From: Mycolicibacter hiberniae
GTDB taxonomy: Bacteria; Actinomycetota; Actinomycetes; Mycobacteriales; Mycobacteriaceae
DNA: 64,000 bases
Assembly: GCF_010729485.1 (NCBI RefSeq)
Contig: NZ_AP022609.1
Coordinates: 744,001 to 808,000, forward strand
Direction of reading: 5' to 3'
Positions 35,019-43,608 of the stretch are shown piece by piece. Below the pieces are notes generated by a model. The model saw only the letters and a program-made list of their open reading frames with translations, was not told the origin of the DNA and did not search any database. Both the position numbers and the translations under genes were made by a program. Each line of letters starts with the position of its first letter. Position 1 is the first letter of the stretch.

Positions 35019-36920
35019 TCAGCTGCGCTCGGCCATTGCCCAGTAAGCGCCGCGCCGGGCGAGCAGTTCGGCGTGGGTGCCCTGCTCGACGATCCGTCCG
35101 GACTGCATCACCAGGATCACGTCGGCGTCCCGGATCGTGGAGAGTCGGTGGGCGATGATGAAACTGGTGCGGCCCCGGCGAAGTTCGCGCATCGCGCGCT
35201 GGATCAGCAGTTCGGTGCGGGTGTCCACCGAACTGGTGGCCTCGTCGAGGATCAGCAGTTGCGGCCGGGCCAGAAATGCCCGGGCGATCGTGATCAGCTG
35301 CTTCTCGCCGGCGCTGATGGCCCCGCCGTCGTCGTCGACCCGGGTGCGGTAGCCGTGCGGCAAGGCACGGACGAACGGGTCCACATGCGCTGCCCGGGCT
35401 GCCTCGATGATCTCCTCGTCGGTGGCGCCGGGCCGCCCGTAGCCGATGTTGTCGGCAATCGTCCCGGTGAACAGCCAGGTGTCCTGCAGCACCATTCCGA
35501 TCGATGAGCGCAACGCGCAGCGATCCACGGCTGTGATGTCCACGCCATCGATGAGGATCTGGCCGCGGTCCACGTCGTAGAACCGCATCAGCAGATTGAC
35601 CAGGGTGGTCTTGCCGGCGCCGGTCGGTCCGACGATCGCGACCGTGCTGCCGGGGGCCACGCTCAGTGACAGGTCCTCGATCACCGGCACGCCGGGCCGG
35701 TAGCCGAAGCTGACGTCGCGGAACTCCACCCGGCCGCGCGGGCTCGCGTCGCGCGGTTCGGAGCCGGGGCGCCACAGCGGGACCGGCGGTGCAGGAGGTT
35801 CTTCGGGTTCGTCGAGGAAGGCGAACACCCGCTCGGCGCTGGCGGCTCCGGACTGCAAGGCGTTGAACAGCGCGGCCAGGTTGCCCAGCGGCTGATTGAA
35901 CTGGCGCACATAGGCGATGAACGCCTGGACGCTGCCGAGCGTGATCTGCCCGGTGGCCACCTGGAAACCGCCGATCACCGCGACCGCGACGTAACCGAGG
36001 TTGGCGATCAGCCCGGTCACCGGCGCGATCAGCCCGGAGAGGAACTGGGCGCCGAACCCGGCCCGGTACAACGCGTCGTTGCACTCGTCGAACCGCTGCT
36101 GTGCCCAGTCGCGATGACCGAAGGTCCGCACCAGGGTGAAGCCGCTGTAGGTCTCCTCCAGGTGGGCGCCCAGACGGCCGGTCGCGGCCCACTGGGCGGC
36201 GTAGAGCCGTTGCGAACGCCGGGTGATCGCCCGCACCGCCAACAGTGTCACCGGCACACCGGCCAGGGTGATCACGGCCAGCAGCGGCGAGATGGACAGC
36301 ATCATCGCCAGCACCACCAGCACGGTCAGCACCGAGGAGAACAGTTGACTGACCGTCATCGACACCGAGGTCGCGGTGTTGTCCACATCGTTGGTGACCC
36401 GGCTCATCAGCTCCCCGCGCCGCTGGGTGTCGAAGTAGCGCAGCGGGAGCCGGTGCAGTTTGTCCTCGACATCGCGGCGCAGCGCCCGCATGGTGCGCTG
36501 CAGGATCACGTTGAGCAGTCGAGCCTGCGCCCACACCAGCAACGCCGCAACCAGATACAGGGCCATGGCCAGCGCCAGGGTGCGCGCCACCGCGGCGAAG
36601 TCGACACCGGCGCCGGGCACCACATCCATTCGGTCCAGCATCTCGGCGTAGGCGTCCCGGCCCTGCTGGCGGGCGGCCGCGACGGCTTGCTGCTTGGTGA
36701 TTCCGGCCGGCAGGCCGCGACCGAGGATGCCGCTGAACACCAGGTCGGTGGCGTGACCGAGGATTCGCGGCCCGGCCACGCCGAGGCTGATCCCGGCCAG
36801 CGACAGCCCGATCACTCCGGCGATCAGCCGGCGCTCGGGCCCCATCCGGCTGGCCAGGCGCAGCGCGGTCGGCCAGAACTGCCCGGCCCGATCGGCGGGA
36901 TCTGCTGCCGGTGTACTCAC
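35019..36920 (-). CDS. ABC exporter half-transporter, Rv1272c-like
   Basis: Six-helix membrane domain fused to an ATPase, 633 residues. A roughly 55-residue insertion after the first helix ([14 protein letters not shown] ... [10 protein letters not shown]) is characteristic. The ATPase has Walker [10 protein letters not shown], Walker B with the catalytic Glu ([12 protein letters not shown]) and switch His (IIAHRLST), but a degenerate signature, ISAGEKQ in place of LSGGQ. It forms the canonical-Walker half of a heterodimer with the preceding gene, whose stop overlaps its GTG by 4 bp. M. tuberculosis Rv1272c has been linked to long-chain fatty acid transport. Confidence 0.92.
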   Translation of the reverse strand: MSTPAADPADRAGQFWPTALRLASRMGPERRLIAGVIGLSLAGISLGVAGPRILGHATDLVFSGILGRGLPAGITKQQAVAAARQQGRDAYAEMLDRMDVVPGAGVDFAAVARTLALAMALYLVAALLVWAQARLLNVILQRTMRALRRDVEDKLHRLPLRYFDTQRRGELMSRVTNDVDNTATSVSMTVSQLFSSVLTVLVVLAMMLSISPLLAVITLAGVPVTLLAVRAITRRSQRLYAAQWAATGRLGAHLEETYSGFTLVRTFGHRDWAQQRFDECNDALYRAGFGAQFLSGLIAPVTGLIANLGYVAVAVIGGFQVATGQITLGSVQAFIAYVRQFNQPLGNLAALFNALQSGAASAERVFAFLDEPEEPPAPPVPLWRPGSEPRDASPRGRVEFRDVSFGYRPGVPVIEDLSLSVAPGSTVAIVGPTGAGKTTLVNLLMRFYDVDRGQILIDGVDITAVDRCALRSSIGMVLQDTWLFTGTIADNIGYGRPGATDEEIIEAARAAHVDPFVRALPHGYRTRVDDDGGAISAGEKQLITIARAFLARPQLLILDEATSSVDTRTELLIQRAMRELRRGRTSFIIAHRLSTIRDADVILVMQSGRIVEQGTHAELLARRGAYWAMAERS

Positions 36921-38665
36921 GAGCCACCGATCCCGGCGGTCACCGTCTGCGACTCGGCGAACTCGGCGTAGGTGGGGCAGTCGGCAAGCAGCTCGTGGTG
37001 GGTGCCCGCACCGACCACCCGGCCGTCATCGATGACGATCACGTGATCGGCCTCGATGACGGTCGAGATCCGCTGGGCCACGATGATCACCGCCGCTTCG
37101 GCGGCCACCTTCCGCAAGGCCGTGCGCACGGCGGCGTCGGTGCGGGTGTCCAGTGCCGAGAACGCGTCGTCGAACAGGTAGATCGGGGGGCGCCGGATCA
37201 CCGCCCGGGCGATCGCCAGTCGCTGACGCTGCCCGCCGGACAGATTGGTCCCGCCCTGGGCCACCGGCATCGCCAGACCGTCGCGGTGCGCCGCCACGAA
37301 GTCGTCGGCGGCGGCCACCCGCAGCGCCTCCCACATCTGCTCGTCGCTGACCGTCACCCCGGCCGGGGCGCCGTAGCGCAGGTTGTCGGCGACCGTGCCG
37401 GAGAACAGGTGGCCGCGCTGGGGCACCAGCCCGATCTCCGACCACAGGGCCTCGGGGTCGCGCTCGCGCACATCCACGCCGTCGATGAGCACCGCGCCGT
37501 CGGTGACGTCACGCAGCCGGCAGATCAGCGACACCAGGGTCGACTTGCCCGATCCGGTGGAGCCGACCACCGCGGTGGTGGTGCCGGGCAGCGCGGTGAA
37601 CGACACGTCGTGCAGCACCGAGCGATCAGCGCCGGGATAGCGGTAGCCGACGCCGTAGAGCCGGATCTCGCCGGTGACGGCCGCCGGGGCCACCGGGGTC
37701 TCCGGGGCGGTGATGGTCGGCTCGGTGGACAGCACTTCGGTGATCCGCTCGGCGCAGACCGAAGCGCGGGGCAGGATCGCCAGCACCATGGTGGCCATCA
37801 GCACGGCCATCAGGATCTGCATGAAGTAGGACAGGAAGGCGATGAGCGAGCCGACCTGCATCTGGCCGGCGTCGATGCGCAGGGCTCCGAACCAGATCAG
37901 GGCGACGCTGGAGGTGTTGATGATCAGCGTGGTGACCGGCAGCATCAACACCTGCAGGTTGCCGACCGTCAGCGAGGCTTCCGACAGCGCGGTGTTGGCC
38001 TGGGCGAACCGCTGGCGTTCGGCGGCTTCGCGGGCGAAGGCGCGGATCACCCGGATTCCGGTGAGCTGGTCGCGCAGCACGCGGTTGATGTTGTCGATGA
38101 GCATCTGCATGCGGCGGAACAGCGGCAGCATCCGCGAGACGATCAGGTAGTTGGCCAGCGCCAGCACCGGCACGCTCACCGCCAGCAGCCAGGCCAGGCC
38201 GGCGTCCTGGTGTATCGCCATGATCACCCCGCCGATGCTCATGATCGGGGCGGCGACCAGCGTGGTGGCGCTCAGCTGCACGACCAGCTGGATCTGGCGG
38301 ACGTCGTTGGTGGTGCGGGTCAGCAGGGTCGGCGTCCCGAACCGGCTGGTCTCGTGTTCGGAGAACCCGATCACCCGGCTGAACACCGCCCGGCGCAGAT
38401 CGCGTCCGAAGCCGGCGCCGGTACGGGCGCCGAAGTAGACCGCGGCGACGGCACACAGCATCTGCAACCCGGTGACCCCCAGCATCACCGCGCCCAGCCG
38501 GGTGATGACGGCGGTGTCACCGCGGACCACGCCGTCGTCGATGATCGTGGCGTTGAGGGTCGGCAGGTACAGCGAGGCCAGCGTGCTGATCAGTTGCAGT
38601 GCCATCACCGCCGCGATCGGCCGGCGGTAGGGCCTGATGTAGCAGCGCAGCAGCGCCAGAAGCAT
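36917..38665 (-). CDS. ABC exporter half-transporter, Rv1273c-like (degenerate ATP site)
   Basis: A 582-residue six-helix/ATPase fusion, exactly the length I recall for Rv1273c. Walker A is GSTGSGKST and the signature LSGGQRQR is intact, but the catalytic Glu after Walker B is Asp ([12 protein letters not shown]) and the switch His is Gln (IIVAQRIST). These two substitutions define the degenerate half of heterodimeric exporters such as TM287/288. ATG 38665 ([15 protein letters not shown]) is chosen; the frame extends upstream over lprB on the other strand. The stop overlaps the partner gene. Confidence 0.92.
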   Translation of the reverse strand: MLLALLRCYIRPYRRPIAAVMALQLISTLASLYLPTLNATIIDDGVVRGDTAVITRLGAVMLGVTGLQMLCAVAAVYFGARTGAGFGRDLRRAVFSRVIGFSEHETSRFGTPTLLTRTTNDVRQIQLVVQLSATTLVAAPIMSIGGVIMAIHQDAGLAWLLAVSVPVLALANYLIVSRMLPLFRRMQMLIDNINRVLRDQLTGIRVIRAFAREAAERQRFAQANTALSEASLTVGNLQVLMLPVTTLIINTSSVALIWFGALRIDAGQMQVGSLIAFLSYFMQILMAVLMATMVLAILPRASVCAERITEVLSTEPTITAPETPVAPAAVTGEIRLYGVGYRYPGADRSVLHDVSFTALPGTTTAVVGSTGSGKSTLVSLICRLRDVTDGAVLIDGVDVRERDPEALWSEIGLVPQRGHLFSGTVADNLRYGAPAGVTVSDEQMWEALRVAAADDFVAAHRDGLAMPVAQGGTNLSGGQRQRLAIARAVIRRPPIYLFDDAFSALDTRTDAAVRTALRKVAAEAAVIIVAQRISTVIEADHVIVIDDGRVVGAGTHHELLADCPTYAEFAESQTVTAGIGGS

Positions 38666-38772
38666 GGGGTTACTGTCGCACACCCGCGGGTGGCCGGTGT
38701 TGCTGCGGCGACAGCCGGCGACACAAACCGACTGGTCACCGCGGTGTCGTGGTTGACGGGCGGCGGTGCCGC

Positions 38773-38778
38773 TACAGT
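38773..38778 (+). promoter_or_regulatory. Leaderless-type -10 of lprB
   Basis: TACAGT (TANNNT) ends 7 nt before the GTG at 38786. It overlaps another in-frame GTG at 38777, which argues that the downstream GTG is the real start. TTGACG lies 14 nt upstream, rather short for a -35. A perfect 12-bp palindrome CACCCGCGGGTG (38681-38692) also lies in the divergent gap and could be an operator. Confidence 0.5.
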
Positions 38779-38785
38779 GCATCGT

Positions 38786-39337
38786 GTGCGGCTCACACTG
38801 ACGGTCCCGGCCCTGGCGGCCGCTGCCCTGATTCCGATGCTCGGCGGATGTTCCGATGCCGACTCGCCTGAAGCCCAGTCCGGCAGCCAAACTTCTTCTT
38901 CGGCGCCCGAGCAGGGCACTCACGGCCCCTCGTTCCCGCTGTGCGGGGGCGTCAGCGACGAGACCATGACCAACCTCACGCGGGTGGCCGGCCTGGTCAG
39001 CACCGCCCAGAACTCGGTCGGCTGCCAGTGGCTGCTGCGCGGCGGGATCATGGGCCCGCACTTCTCCTTCTCCTGGTATCGCGGCAGCCCCATCGGTCGT
39101 GAGCGGAAAACCGAGGAGGTGTCGCGCACGTCCGTGGAGGACATCAACATCGACGGCCACAGCGGTTTCATCGCGATCGGCACCGCCCCGACCATGGGCG
39201 ACAACCTGTGCGAGATCGGCATTCAATTCAAGGATGACTTCATCGAGTGGTCGGTCAGTTTCGCCCAGAAGCCGTTCCCGGATCCCTGCGACGTCGCCAA
39301 AGAGCTGACGCGCCAGTCGATTGCGAACGCCAAATGA
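38786..39337 (+). CDS. lprB: Lipoprotein LprB
   Basis: Secreted lipoprotein, 183 residues. Signal peptide RLTLTVPALAAAALIPMLGGC ends at the lipobox Cys near residue 22; a Ser/Gln-rich spacer follows, then a DUF3558-like domain with paired cysteines (PLCGGVSD, VGCQWLL, NLCEIG, DPCDVAKEL). Function unknown. The stop overlaps lprC by 4 bp. The pair, divergent from the Rv1272c/Rv1273c exporter, matches Rv1274-Rv1275 and may serve the same envelope process, which is an inference from conserved proximity. Confidence 0.88.
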   Translation: MRLTLTVPALAAAALIPMLGGCSDADSPEAQSGSQTSSSAPEQGTHGPSFPLCGGVSDETMTNLTRVAGLVSTAQNSVGCQWLLRGGIMGPHFSFSWYRGSPIGRERKTEEVSRTSVEDINIDGHSGFIAIGTAPTMGDNLCEIGIQFKDDFIEWSVSFAQKPFPDPCDVAKELTRQSIANAK

Positions 39338-39936
39338 ACCGCCGGGTTTATGCGCCGGTCCCAGCTTCGCCTCTCCTGCGTCGAGGCTTGCTGAACCGCC
39401 GGGTTTTGGCCGGCGCGGTCGCGGTGTTGGCAGTGGTGACCAGCTTGACGGGTTGCTCCCGTGAGGTGGGCGGCACGGCGGTCAAGGCCGGCTCAGGCGA
39501 CACCAAGCGCAACAACAACTCGGAGCGGCAGTACCCGAACCTGCTCAAGGAGTGCGAGGTGCTGACCACCGACATTCTCGCCAAGACCGTGGGTGCCGAC
39601 CCGCTCGACATCCAGAGCACCTTCGTGGGCGCGATCTGCCGTTGGCAGGCGGCCAACCCGGCCGGGCTGATCGACATCACCCGGTTCTGGTTCGAGCAGG
39701 GCAGCCTGGACAACGAGCGCAAGATCGCCGAGTTCCTGAAGTACCAGATCGAGACCAAGTCCATCGTGGGCGTCCCGTCGATCGTGATGCGTCCGTCCGA
39801 CCCGAACGGCTCGTGCGGGGTCGCCAGCGACGCCGCCGGAGTGGTCGGGTGGTGGGTCAACCCGCAGGCACCCGGGATCGACGCGTGTGAGCAGGCTCTG
39901 AAGCTGATGGAGCTCACGCTCGCGACGAACTCCTGA
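39334..39936 (+). CDS. lprC: Lipoprotein LprC (DUF3558 family)
   Basis: A 200-residue lipoprotein whose ATG overlaps the lprB stop (ATGA). Basic leader, hydrophobic VLAGAVAVLAVVTSLTGC with the lipobox Cys near residue 41, then a domain paralogous to LprB: KECEVLT, GAICRWQA, GSCGVAS, DACEQALKL. The N-terminal region before the hydrophobic stretch is longer than usual, so an internal start (for example at the second NRR) is possible. Function unknown; probably works with LprB. Confidence 0.87.
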   Translation: MNRRVYAPVPASPLLRRGLLNRRVLAGAVAVLAVVTSLTGCSREVGGTAVKAGSGDTKRNNNSERQYPNLLKECEVLTTDILAKTVGADPLDIQSTFVGAICRWQAANPAGLIDITRFWFEQGSLDNERKIAEFLKYQIETKSIVGVPSIVMRPSDPNGSCGVASDAAGVVGWWVNPQAPGIDACEQALKLMELTLATNS

Positions 39937-39961
39937 GTCGGAGCGTGTTCGGCGCGGCGGG

Positions 39962-40468
39962 CTAGTGCGCGCCGCCCTTGCCCCCGGTTGACATCTGCCG
40001 CAGCTCGGCGATGGCCTGACCTGCTGTCGGCGCACTGTCGGGGTCGATAAGCGACTGGATCATCAATCCCAGGACGACGGCCAGCGCGACTGATCCGCCC
40101 ATCTCGGTGCGCGCGCGACGCTGCCCCTCGGCCAGGCGGGCACGGAGCTCGTCGTTGCGTTGAGCCTGCACGATCGCTTCCAGATGTGATGTCCACAGCG
40201 CCTTGTCGGTGGCGAAGGACTCGATCACCGCCTGCCAGCGGTCCACCTCCGCTGCGGAGTCGCCGTCTGAGGCCATCCGGGCGTCGAGTTCGTCGAGCTC
40301 GTCGAAGAGGGCCTGCACCAGCAGGCGCTCGCGACTGCCGAAGTGGTAGCCGATGGCGGCGTGGCTGACGCCGGCGGCCGCGGCGATGTCTCGCACCGTG
40401 GTATTCGCCCAGCCCCGTTCCACGAGGCAGCGCTTGGCGCCCTCCAGCAGATCCTCACGGTTGCCCAT
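39962..40468 (-). CDS. TetR-family regulator divergent from the flavin monooxygenase
   Basis: A 168-residue TetR-type protein with the HTH near residues 22-45 (TTVRDIAAAAGVSHAAIGYHF) and a short ligand domain. The C-terminal domain is at the small end for the family. Its ATG lies 6 nt after TAACCT, so the message is probably leaderless. It is divergent from a flavin monooxygenase, and their gap holds a 13-bp tandem repeat array that is the likely binding region. I do not recall this pair between lprC and Rv1276c in M. tuberculosis. Confidence 0.85.
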   Translation of the reverse strand: MGNREDLLEGAKRCLVERGWANTTVRDIAAAAGVSHAAIGYHFGSRERLLVQALFDELDELDARMASDGDSAAEVDRWQAVIESFATDKALWTSHLEAIVQAQRNDELRARLAEGQRRARTEMGGSVALAVVLGLMIQSLIDPDSAPTAGQAIAELRQMSTGGKGGAH

Positions 40469-40474
40469 GAGTGC

Positions 40475-40480
40475 AGGTTA
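40475..40480 (-). promoter_or_regulatory. Leaderless-type -10 of the TetR gene
   Basis: Minus strand TAACCT (TANNNT) ends 6 nt before the ATG at 40468. TTGTGC lies 17 nt upstream as a weak -35. Confidence 0.5.
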
Positions 40481-40501
40481 GCCAGGGTCGGACCTTTGCA
40501 C

Positions 40502-40551
40502 AAATGGTTTGACCGTATGGATTGACCAAATGGACAAATCGGGGGTACGGT
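40502..40551 (+). promoter_or_regulatory. Monooxygenase promoter with three 13-bp tandem units
   Basis: Three head-to-tail 13-mers: AAATGGTTTGACC (40502-40514), GTATGGATTGACC (40515-40527) and the diverged AAATGGACAAATC (40528-40540). The second unit contributes TTGACC (40522-40527), which with TACGGT (40546-40551) at 18-nt spacing forms a good promoter about 50 bp before the monooxygenase ATG. A regulator bound to these units would cover the -35. Confidence 0.6.
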
Positions 40552-40602
40552 ACCGAACCGGGACGGCCCCGCGGTGGGGCCTGCGAGCAGGAGGTGCCGG
40601 TC

Positions 40603-41778
40603 ATGGCCCACGAAGTCCTCGAACGCGTCGAGCAGATCGCCGCCCAGCTGGCGGCCACCGCCGAAGACAGCGAGCGGCTGGGCAAGCTCTCGGATCAGTC
40701 GGTGTCGCTGATCCGCGAAGCCGGCGTGATGCGGATGCTGCAGCCGACGGACTTCGGCGGCTATGCTGCCCACCCGCGCGATTTCGCCGAGACGGTTATG
40801 GCGGTGGCGAAGCACTGCGGCTCCACCGGCTGGGTGTGCGGTGTCGGGGGAGTGCACCCCTGGGAGATGGCGCTGATGGACCGTCGGCTGCAGGCCGAGA
40901 TCTGGGCCGACGATCCCGACACCTGGATCGCCTCCCCGTATGCCGCGCAGGGTGTCGCGACACCCGTCGACGGCGGCTATCGGTTGACTGGCCGGTGGAA
41001 CTTCTCCTCGGGCACCGATCACTGCGACTGGATCTTCCTGGGCGCACGGGTCGGTGGCGCCGACGGTGTGCCCCCGCGGGTGCTGCACGTCGTCTTGCCG
41101 CGCGCCGACTACACGATCGTCGAGGACTCCTGGGACGTGATCGGCCTGTCGGGAACCGGCAGCAAAGACATCATCGTCGACGGCGCCTTCATCCCCGGCT
41201 ACCGCACCATCGACTTCGAGCACGTCGCCTCCGGCGCGCCCGCCGCCGAGGCGGCCGGACGCACCGAGACGCTCTACAAGCTGCCGTTCTGGACGATGTT
41301 CCCGCTCGGGATCACCGCAGCGCTCATCGGGATCACCGAGGGCGCGCTGGCGGCCCACTTGGACTATCAGCGCGACCGGGTGGCCGCCACCGGCACCAAG
41401 ATCAAAGACGACCCGTACGTGCTGTACGCGATCTCGGAAGCCGCCGCGGAGATCGCGGCCTCGCGGTTGCAGCTCCTCGACGGCATCAGCCGCATGTACG
41501 ACCTCGCCGACGCCGGGCGCGAGATCAGTTTTGAGGACCGTTCGCTGGTGCGGCGCAACCAAATTCGCTGTGCTTGGCGGGCGGTGGCCGCCGCGGACGC
41601 GATCTTCGCCCGCTCCGGGGGCAACGCCGCGCGCCGCAACAACCCGTTACAGCGGTTCTGGCGTGACGCCCACGTCGGCCTGGGGCACGCCATCCAGACC
41701 CCGGGGACCATCTATCACTCCAGCGCCCTGACGGCCATGGGCGTCGAGCCGTCGCCGGCGTTGCGGGCGATGATCTGA
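40603..41778 (+). CDS. HsaA/acyl-CoA dehydrogenase-like flavin monooxygenase
   Basis: A 391-residue protein of the acyl-CoA dehydrogenase fold, closest in pattern to group D flavin monooxygenases such as HsaA, which hydroxylate phenolic rings with reduced flavin supplied by a separate reductase. Visible: N-terminal EQIAAQLAATAEDSERLG, MAVAKHCGSTGWVCGVGGVHPW, GRWNFSSGTDHCDW, and a C-terminal RFWRDAHVGLGHAIQ. No catalytic Glu of a true dehydrogenase was identified. ATG 40603 has AGGAGG 9 nt upstream. No reductase gene is adjacent; substrate unknown. Confidence 0.8.
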   Translation: MAHEVLERVEQIAAQLAATAEDSERLGKLSDQSVSLIREAGVMRMLQPTDFGGYAAHPRDFAETVMAVAKHCGSTGWVCGVGGVHPWEMALMDRRLQAEIWADDPDTWIASPYAAQGVATPVDGGYRLTGRWNFSSGTDHCDWIFLGARVGGADGVPPRVLHVVLPRADYTIVEDSWDVIGLSGTGSKDIIVDGAFIPGYRTIDFEHVASGAPAAEAAGRTETLYKLPFWTMFPLGITAALIGITEGALAAHLDYQRDRVAATGTKIKDDPYVLYAISEAAAEIAASRLQLLDGISRMYDLADAGREISFEDRSLVRRNQIRCAWRAVAAADAIFARSGGNAARRNNPLQRFWRDAHVGLGHAIQTPGTIYHSSALTAMGVEPSPALRAMI

Positions 41779-41788
41779 CCGGGCGTCC

Positions 41789-42289
41789 CTACCGCGGGAC
41801 GTGAAAACCGACCAGGGCGGCCGATCCCAGCTGTACGTCCGCCCAGCTGCCGCCGACTTGGAGGACGGCGATACCCGAGGTCGGATACTTCTCCGAGATC
41901 CGTTGCGCGACGGCGGCATCGGTGCCGGATCCGGCCAGTCCCAGCGCGACGCGCGACATCGCCGGCTCGTGACCGATTACCAGCAGGGTGCCGACGTCGT
42001 CGCCGACGGTGTTGATCGTCGCGAGCACGGTTCCGGGCGCCGCGTCGTAGAGATCGTCGACATAGCGCACCGGCGCGGCCAGCGCGGTCCGCGCATAGGT
42101 CTGCCGGGTGCGGGTGGCGGTCGAACACAGCACCGCATCGACGGCCGGCGCATGGGCCCGCAGCCAGTCCCCGGCCAGCCCGGCCTCCCGGATCCCGCGC
42201 GGCGCCAACGGACGCTCATGGTCGGTTGCCCCGGGTGGATAGTCCGACTTGGCGTGCCGCAACAGAATCAGGGAGCGCTGAGTACTCAC
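41789..42289 (-). CDS. SixA-type histidine phosphatase
   Basis: A 166-residue phosphoglycerate-mutase-fold phosphatase of the SixA group, which removes phosphate from phosphohistidine proteins. Catalytic motif LILLRHAKSDYP at the N-terminus (RHA form), second His in VIGHEPAMSR, and STATRTRQT between them. GTG 42289 is used; the frame runs to 42343 without support. It converges on the monooxygenase gene with 10 bp between stops and is divergent from the nuclease gene. Matches Rv1276c. Confidence 0.88.
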   Translation of the reverse strand: MSTQRSLILLRHAKSDYPPGATDHERPLAPRGIREAGLAGDWLRAHAPAVDAVLCSTATRTRQTYARTALAAPVRYVDDLYDAAPGTVLATINTVGDDVGTLLVIGHEPAMSRVALGLAGSGTDAAVAQRISEKYPTSGIAVLQVGGSWADVQLGSAALVGFHVPR

Positions 42290-42367
42290 CCGTTCCAGCG
42301 TAGGGGCTCGCCTGCCGGTGCAGAAGTGCTGGATGTGACGCATGTGTTCTGACCGTGCCGCGGGCTT

Positions 42368-42418
42368 GCGGACCTGCCGAGCGAGGTCCGCGAGCTTGTC
42401 GGTGACCGGCCATACACT
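42368..42418 (+). promoter_or_regulatory. Inverted repeat and promoter before the Mre11-like gene
   Basis: An 8-bp perfect inverted repeat (GCGGACCT 42368-42375, AGGTCCGC 42384-42391, 8-nt loop) precedes a TANNNT -10 TACACT (42413-42418). From there the leader to ATG 42463 is about 38 nt and carries GGAAAGGGACAGG. The repeat could be an operator for either divergent gene. Confidence 0.4.
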
Positions 42419-42462
42419 CGCGATGCCCGGCTGACGGACCGGCGGAAAGGGACAGGACGGAC

Positions 42463-43608
42463 ATGCGCTTCGTGCACACCGCCGATTGGCAGCTCGGCAT
42501 GACCCGGCACTTTCTTGCCGGCGACGCCCAGCCCCGCTACTCGGCGGCCCGGCGCGACGCGGTGGCCGGGCTGGGGGCGCTGGCGAAGGAGACCGGTGCG
42601 GAGTTCGTGGTCGTCGCCGGCGATGTGTTCGAGGACAACCAGCTGGCTCCCGAGGTCATCAGTCAGTCGCTGGAGGCCATGCGCACCATCGGGATCCCGG
42701 TCTACCTGCTGCCGGGAAACCACGATCCACTCGATGCCGCGTCGGTGTACACCAGCGCCTTGTTCACCGCCGAGTGCCCCGACAACGTGGTGGTGCTCGA
42801 CACCGCCGGCGTGCACCAGGTGCGCCCCGGCCTGGAGATCGTCGCTGCACCATGGCGGTCCAAGCGTCCCACCACCGACCTGACCGCCGCCGTGCTCGAG
42901 GGGCTCCCCGCCGACGGCACCGTCCGCATCCTGGTCGCCCACGGCGGCGTCGACGCATTGGACCCCGACCCCGGCAATCCGGCGCTGATCGGGCTGGCGG
43001 GCCTGCAGGACGCCTTGTCGCGCGGCGCCATCCACTACGTCGCATTGGGAGACAAGCACTCCCGCACCCAGGTGGGAACAACGGGCCGAATCTGGTACTC
43101 GGGTTCCCCGGAAGTGACCAATTTCGACGACATCGAATCCGATCCCGGTCATGTGCTGGTGGTCGACATCGACGAGGCGGACGGCAGCGTGCATGTCGAC
43201 TCCCGCCACGTCGGCCGGTGGCGGTTTCTGACACTGCACCGCCAGCTCGACACCGGGCGCGACGTCACCGACCTCGACATCAACCTTGACCAGCTGCCGG
43301 ACAAGGAGCGCACGGTCGTCCAGCTGGCCCTGACGGGGTCGCTCAGCGTCACCGACCGGGCCGCTCTCGACGTCTGCCTGGACCGTTACTCGCGCCTGTT
43401 CGCCTGGCTGGGCACCTGGAAGCGCCACACCCACCTGGTGGTGGTGCCCGCCGACGGCGAATTCTCCGACCTGGGAATCGGCGGGTTCGCCGCCGACGCG
43501 GTCGAGGAACTGGTCGCCGCCGCCCGTGGCAGCGACACCGGGGCCGCCGACGACGCCCATGCCGCGTTGGCGCTGTTGCTGCGCCTGGTCGACCGGGGCG
43601 TGGCATGA
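42463..43608 (+). CDS. Mre11/SbcD-like metallophosphoesterase (Rv1277-type)
   Basis: A 381-residue DNA-repair nuclease-like protein. Phosphoesterase motifs in order: I HTADWQLG (canonical D-x-H is D-W-Q), II AGDVFEDN, III PGNHDP, IV VAHGGVD, V ALGDKHSR (canonical GHxH is GDKH). Thus two of seven usual metal ligands are changed, while D, D, N, H and H remain. The C-terminal part is a capping/partner-binding region. The stop overlaps the Rad50-like gene by 4 bp, so the two proteins should form a complex. The group resembles Bacillus YhaO/YhaN more than classical SbcCD. Confidence 0.88.
   Translation: MRFVHTADWQLGMTRHFLAGDAQPRYSAARRDAVAGLGALAKETGAEFVVVAGDVFEDNQLAPEVISQSLEAMRTIGIPVYLLPGNHDPLDAASVYTSALFTAECPDNVVVLDTAGVHQVRPGLEIVAAPWRSKRPTTDLTAAVLEGLPADGTVRILVAHGGVDALDPDPGNPALIGLAGLQDALSRGAIHYVALGDKHSRTQVGTTGRIWYSGSPEVTNFDDIESDPGHVLVVDIDEADGSVHVDSRHVGRWRFLTLHRQLDTGRDVTDLDINLDQLPDKERTVVQLALTGSLSVTDRAALDVCLDRYSRLFAWLGTWKRHTHLVVVPADGEFSDLGIGGFAADAVEELVAAARGSDTGAADDAHAALALLLRLVDRGVA

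Noticed and set aside
36911..39337. An 808-residue plus-strand frame containing lprB at its end
   Set aside because: Residues before the lipoprotein signal are antisense to the ABC exporter gene and rich in His/Gly/Gln; the real gene starts at 38786.
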